From the NCBI GenBank assembly GCA_900548515.1, contig URKU01000087.1, forward strand, positions 1-8,124: 8,124 nucleotides of DNA, written 5' to 3'. The position numbers and the translations under genes were made by a program. Under the pieces are notes generated by a model. That model was not told where the DNA came from. It made no database searches and saw only the letters and a list, made by a program, of their open reading frames with translations. Below are positions 4,801-8,124 of this stretch, in pieces. Every line of letters begins with the position of its first letter. Positions within the stretch are counted from its first letter, which is position 1. Source of the DNA: an uncultured Collinsella sp. Its GTDB lineage: Bacteria > Actinomycetota > Coriobacteriia > Coriobacteriales > Coriobacteriaceae.

Positions 4801-7329
4801 ATGGCTAAAACACTGGGAACGCCGTGGCAAAAACTGGGACATGAGGTTCCGGCTTCCGAGCTCGAGGGTGTCGACCTGTATTGGCGTGCCTCGAACTATC
4901 TGTCCGTCGGCCAGATTTACCTTCGCTCCAACCCGCTGATGCGTGCTGACTTTGTCGACGAGAAGACCGGCGAGACGCGTGACTTTGGTCGTCCGGACGT
5001 TAAGCACCGCCTGGTCGGTCACTGGGGAACCACGCCCGGCATCAACTTCCTGTTCGGCCACGTCAACCGCCTCATCGCCGACCACAACCAGAACGCCATC
5101 TTCCTGATGGGTCCTGGCCACGGCGGTCCCGCCGGTACTGCCCAGTCGCTGCTCGACGGCACCTACCGCGAGATTCGCCCCGACATCACCGATGACGAGG
5201 CTGGCCTGCAGAAGTTCTTCCGCCAGTTCTCCTATCCCGGCGGCATTCCGAGCCACTTTGCGCCCGAGACGCCCGGTTCCATCCACGAGGGCGGCGAGCT
5301 CGGCTACACGCTTAGCCACGCCTATGGCGCCGTCATGGACAACCCGAGCCTGCTGGCCGTGGCCGTGGTGGGCGACGGCGAGTCCGAGACCGGTCCGCTC
5401 GCGACTTCTTGGCAGTCCAACAAGCTCGTGAACCCGGCAACCGACGGTATCGTTCTGCCGATCCTGCACCTCAACGGCTATAAGATCGCCAATCCCACTA
5501 TCCTTGCCCGCGTGTCCGACGAAGAACTCACCAAGTTTTTTGAGGGCATGGGCTATAATCCGCACTTCTTTGTCGCCGGTTTTGACGACGAGAGCCATGC
5601 GAGCATCCACGAGCGCTTCGCCGCCCTGTTTGAAAAGGTCTTTGACGAGATCTGCGACATCAAGGCCACCGCTCAGGCCCAGGCCGCCGCGGGCAAGACC
5701 GTGGTCCGTCCGGCCTACCCCATGATCGTGTTCCGCACGCCCAAGGGTTGGACCTGCCCCAAGCAGATCGACGGCAAGAAGACCGAAGACTCCTGGCGCG
5801 CGCATCAGGTGCCGCTGGCGAGCGCCAAGGACACCCACGAGCACTTCCGCGTGCTTCGCGAGTGGCTGCGCTCCTACAAGCCCGAGGAGCTCTTTACGCC
5901 CGAGGGCCAGGTGCGCCCCGAGGTGACGGCCTTTATGCCGACCGGTGAGCTGCGCATCGGCGCCAACCCCAACGCAAACGGCGGTAAGGTCCGTCGCGAG
6001 CTTGAGCTGCCCGATATCCACGCCCACGAGATTCCCGTTGCCGAGAAGGGCCACGGCTGGGGCTCCACCGAGGCCGCCCGCGTCTTTGGCGAGTACACCG
6101 CCGACGTCCTGGCTAAGAACATGGACGACTTCCGCATCTTCGGTCCCGACGAGACTGCGTCCAACCGCCTGCAGGCTGCCTACAAGGTGACCAAGAAGCA
6201 GTGGGACGCCGGCTTCTACGAGGACGAGGCCAACGACGAGCTGCTGGCCGGCTCCGGCAAGGTCGTTGAGCAGCTGTCCGAGCACCAGTGCGAGGGCTTC
6301 CTCGAGGCTTACGTGCTCACCGGCCGCTCCGGCGTGTGGAGCTCCTACGAGAGCTTTGTCCACGTGGTCGACTCCATGGTCAACCAGCACTGCAAGTGGC
6401 TCGAGGCCACCAAGCGCGAGATTCCGTGGCGTGCCCCCATCAGCGGCCTCAACATTCTGCTGTCGAGCCACGTCTGGCGCCAGGACCACAACGGCTTCTC
6501 GCACCAGGACCCGGGCTTTATCGACCTGCTGCTCAACAAGGCCAACGACACGCACATCGTGAACGCCTACTATCCGGCCGACGCCAACATGGCCCTTGCC
6601 GTGGCCGAGCGCGTCTACCAGTCCACCGACTGCGTCAACGCCATCTTCTGCGGCAAGCAGCCCGCCCCGACCTTCCAGACGGTCGATGAGGCCAAGGCGG
6701 AGCTCGCCGAGGGCGTCGCGACCTGGGAGTGGGCATCGACCGCCGACTCGCTCGCCGAGGCCGATGTCGTGGTCGCCACCTGCGGCGACGTGCCGACGCT
6801 CGAGGCCTTGGCTGCGACAGACATGCTGCGCGAGCTGGGCATCAAGGTGTGGTTCGTCAACGTGGTCGACCTGCTCAAGATCCAGAACGTCTGCGAGAAC
6901 GACCAGGCCATCAGCGACGAGCGCTGGGCCGAGCTGTTCGGCTGCGGTGAGAAGCCCGTCCTCTTTGCCTTCCACGCCTATGCCGGCACGATTCGCCGCC
7001 TGATCTGGAACCGCCCCGGCCACGACGCCTTCCGCGTCCACGGCTATGAGGAGAAGGGCTCCACGACCACGCCGTTCGACATGCTGCGCCTGAACAACAT
7101 GGACCGCTGGGCCCTGGCCGCCGATGTGCTGCGCATGGTCGACGCCGACAAGTTTGCCGAGCAAATCAACGAGTGGGAGGCCTTCCGCACCGAGGCCTTC
7201 GAGTTCGCCTGCGACGAGGGCTACGATCACCCGACCTTCACCGACTGGGTCTGGCCTGACGCCGCTGCCGCAACCGCAGCCGACGGCGCGCTCTCCGCAA
7301 CCCAAATGACCGCGGGCGACAACGAGTAA
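4801..7329 (+). CDS. xfp: Xylulose-5-phosphate/fructose-6-phosphate phosphoketolase
   Basis: This is a cytoplasmic thiamine-diphosphate enzyme that splits xylulose 5-phosphate (and usually fructose 6-phosphate) with phosphate into acetyl phosphate plus glyceraldehyde 3-phosphate or erythrose 4-phosphate. At 842 residues it is slightly longer than the usual 790-825; the extra part is an Ala-rich tail. Visible motifs are GHWGTTPG (73-80), GPGHGGPAG (104-112), SHF (151-153), EGGELGY (163-169), and the signature GAVMDNP to VVGDGE (176-194). GDGESETG (191-198) to NGYKIANPT (225-233) forms the ThDP/metal site. SSYESF around Glu517 probably activates the cofactor, and WRQDHNGFSHQDPG (559-572) is typical of the family. 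It follows its probable repressor gene and two operators. No acetate kinase, phosphotransacetylase or transporter gene lies beside it in the window. Substrate preference between the two sugar phosphates cannot be read from the sequence. Confidence 0.97.
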   Translation: MAKTLGTPWQKLGHEVPASELEGVDLYWRASNYLSVGQIYLRSNPLMRADFVDEKTGETRDFGRPDVKHRLVGHWGTTPGINFLFGHVNRLIADHNQNAIFLMGPGHGGPAGTAQSLLDGTYREIRPDITDDEAGLQKFFRQFSYPGGIPSHFAPETPGSIHEGGELGYTLSHAYGAVMDNPSLLAVAVVGDGESETGPLATSWQSNKLVNPATDGIVLPILHLNGYKIANPTILARVSDEELTKFFEGMGYNPHFFVAGFDDESHASIHERFAALFEKVFDEICDIKATAQAQAAAGKTVVRPAYPMIVFRTPKGWTCPKQIDGKKTEDSWRAHQVPLASAKDTHEHFRVLREWLRSYKPEELFTPEGQVRPEVTAFMPTGELRIGANPNANGGKVRRELELPDIHAHEIPVAEKGHGWGSTEAARVFGEYTADVLAKNMDDFRIFGPDETASNRLQAAYKVTKKQWDAGFYEDEANDELLAGSGKVVEQLSEHQCEGFLEAYVLTGRSGVWSSYESFVHVVDSMVNQHCKWLEATKREIPWRAPISGLNILLSSHVWRQDHNGFSHQDPGFIDLLLNKANDTHIVNAYYPADANMALAVAERVYQSTDCVNAIFCGKQPAPTFQTVDEAKAELAEGVATWEWASTADSLAEADVVVATCGDVPTLEALAATDMLRELGIKVWFVNVVDLLKIQNVCENDQAISDERWAELFGCGEKPVLFAFHAYAGTIRRLIWNRPGHDAFRVHGYEEKGSTTTPFDMLRLNNMDRWALAADVLRMVDADKFAEQINEWEAFRTEAFEFACDEGYDHPTFTDWVWPDAAAATAADGALSATQMTAGDNE

Positions 7330-7337
7330 GTAGGCAT

Positions 7338-7369
7338 CCGGGACGGCCTCGCGCTGGGGCCTTGCCCGG
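7338..7369 (+). terminator. GC-rich hairpin after xfp, possible weak terminator
   Basis: CCGGG (7338-7342) and GGCC (7345-7348) pair with GGCC (7358-7361) and CCCGG (7365-7369). The stem starts nine bases after the xfp stop. Only a short TGACTTTGT follows, so termination here would be inefficient or Rho-assisted. Confidence 0.4.
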
Positions 7370-7380
7370 GAGGGTGACTT

Positions 7381-7417
7381 TGTCCGGGGAAGTGGGCTTC
7401 GCGAACTTCCCCGGACA
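7381..7417. repeat. 13-bp perfect stem-loop, REP-like
   Basis: TGTCCGGGGAAGT (7381-7393) and ACTTCCCCGGACA (7405-7417) are exact reverse complements around an 11-base loop that contains GCTTCGC. There is no T-run. Together with the hairpin at 7338 it may stabilise or end the xfp mRNA. Its form recalls repetitive extragenic palindromes, but copy number in the genome is unknown. Confidence 0.75.
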
Positions 7418-7427
7418 GCAGATGACG

Positions 7428-7514
7428 ATTCTGTCGATGCAGAACACGGTTGATTCCGGTACGACACGGGTGGTTCGACAGATGCGCAACGCGGTTCTGG
7501 CGGCACTCAGCCGC
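7428..7514. repeat. Degenerate 24-base direct repeats and a small hairpin
   Basis: The 24-base stretches at 7428-7451 and 7473-7496 match at 16 positions, sharing GATGC and CGGTT. The first holds TTCTG-N6-CAGAA (7429-7444). GCGGC-N5-GCCGC (7500-7514) follows. No coding sequence, promoter or RNA family is recognised in 7420-7550. Confidence 0.4.
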
Positions 7515-7554
7515 GAAAATTAACCATAAAGGAAACGCGCTCAAGCCGGGGCGC

Positions 7555-7609
7555 AAAAAAAGGGTCAAGGGACAATGTCCCTTGCGGAGTCCAGAGGCAG
7601 CGCCTCTGG
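7555..7609 (-). terminator. Double-hairpin terminator of the membrane-protein gene
   Basis: Read on the minus strand after the stop at 7621, CCAGAGGC/GCCTCTGG (7591-7609) is followed by CAAGGGACA/TGTCCCTTG (7566-7584), then CCC and seven T (7555-7561). The second stem plus T-run is a clear intrinsic terminator. This paired arrangement looks familiar from Faecalibacterium-type intergenic regions; that is recollection, not a search result. Confidence 0.75.
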
Positions 7610-7620
7610 CGTCTCCCCCT

Positions 7621-8124
7621 TCACAGCCACCCCGCATACGCGCCGACTGCGCCGAGCAGATTGATACAGAACCCCATCACCATCAGCGGAACGTTGAGGA
7701 TCGACGTGCGCCCGCTTTGCGGCTTCAGGGCGAGAATCGCCACATACACCCACGGCAGCATATCCAGCAGGTAGCGGTTGCCGAACTGGAAGCCGCCCAG
7801 CGTCTTGTGGCAGACGATAATCATCAAGTGCGCCCCGACCATCAGCGGCAGCCCAATCAGCCAGAACGCATTCCCGCGGCGGCGGCGAATCAGCGCATAG
7901 AAATACACGCACAGGAACGTCACCAGCATGGGCGTAATCAGGTAGAACGCCATGCAGTCATACGGATCAAACGCCAGCGGCTGACCTCTCCCCTGATATT
8001 TCGGCAGGCGCACCAGCTGCTGCAAATGCTCCCACGCGTACGCCAGCGAAAACTGTCCGTTCTCCGCCAGCTGAAATTCCGGCAGGTAGGTGTGCCCAAA
8101 TTCCAGCGGATTGCCGAAGCGCAG
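7621..8124 (-). CDS. C-terminal part of a polytopic membrane protein, glycosyltransferase-like
   Basis: The reading frame is open from the right edge (first visible codon at 8122-8124) to TGA at 7621-7623, giving 167 residues of a longer protein whose start is outside the window. The visible part begins LRFGNPLEFGHTYLPEF, then has about four hydrophobic segments: AFYLITPMLVTFLCVYFYAL, WLIGLPLMVGAHLMIIV, YLLDMLPWVYVAILAL and VPLMVMGFCINLLGAVGAY. A basic RRRR cluster follows the first. FGNPLEFG and GGFQFGNRYLLD resemble the C-terminal parts of integral membrane glycosyltransferase-like proteins of gut Bacillota; this is recognition from memory. If right, it would handle lipid-linked sugars at the membrane. 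The TTG at 8025 is internal and not a start. The gene ends 292 bp from xfp, convergent to it. Confidence 0.7.
   Translation of the reverse strand: MRFGNPLEFGHTYLPEFQLAENGQFSLAYAWEHLQQLVRLPKYQGRGQPLAFDPYDCMAFYLITPMLVTFLCVYFYALIRRRRGNAFWLIGLPLMVGAHLMIIVCHKTLGGFQFGNRYLLDMLPWVYVAILALKPQSGRTSILNVPLMVMGFCINLLGAVGAYAGWL

Noticed and set aside
4741..7506. Minus-strand open frame of 921 codons opposite xfp
   Set aside because: It is fully antisense to a gene with clear family motifs, has low-complexity G/V/A/L-rich translation typical of the reverse of high-GC genes, and lacks domains.
7565..7912. 115-codon minus-strand frame overlapping the membrane-protein gene
   Set aside because: It is out of frame with the hydrophobic segments, Arg/Pro-rich, and extends through the terminator hairpins.
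7621..8025. Membrane protein as a complete 134-residue gene starting at TTG 8025
   Set aside because: The frame stays open to the window edge and the upstream residues (FGNPLEFG) look like part of the same protein.

Overview
The window is a mosaic of two kinds of DNA. The middle, about 2365-7540, looks like a gut actinobacterium of the Coriobacteriia (Collinsella or Olsenella type). It is GC-rich and carries murB, a LacI-family regulator gene and xfp, which encodes xylulose-5-phosphate/fructose-6-phosphate phosphoketolase. The flanks look like gut Bacillota (Faecalibacterium/Oscillospiraceae type). The left flank is clearly more AT-rich: by hand count, bases 1021-1080 are about 38% G+C against about 75% for 5341-5400. 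The organism assignment is inferred from protein style and composition; no search was run.

Layout from left to right. (1) 1-159 is AT-rich and non-coding, with a plus-strand terminator-like hairpin. (2) 160-1968 (minus) encodes a secreted, probably sortase-anchored surface protein with a beta-solenoid-like region and two tandem FIVAR-type repeats. (3) 1969-2369 is intergenic. It holds a leader hairpin, a minus-strand terminator, an 8-copy GCCGA pentanucleotide repeat inside a possible 25-codon ORF, and a 12-bp inverted repeat. (4) 2422-3384 (minus) is murB with a strong downstream hairpin terminator. (5) 3568-4596 (plus) is a LacI-family regulator gene, divergent from murB. (6) 4597-4800 is a regulatory region with two AAAACGTTTT operators exactly 21 bp apart, over and just upstream of a probable xfp promoter. 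(7) 4801-7329 (plus) is xfp. (8) 7330-7620 is non-coding with several hairpins, ending in a double-hairpin terminator read on the minus strand. (9) 7621-8124 (minus) is the C-terminal part of a polytopic membrane protein that runs off the window.

The functional core is a simple regulator-enzyme pair. The LacI-type protein most likely binds the palindromes in front of xfp and perhaps related, weaker sites near its own gene. It would thereby control entry of pentose and hexose phosphates into the phosphoketolase shunt, which yields acetyl phosphate. murB is a housekeeping cell-wall gene next door. The flanking genes share no obvious pathway with the core.

The points most worth checking are the operator array with its degenerate copies, the possible foreign or chimeric junctions near 2345-2370 and 7500-7555, and the pentanucleotide repeat unit.
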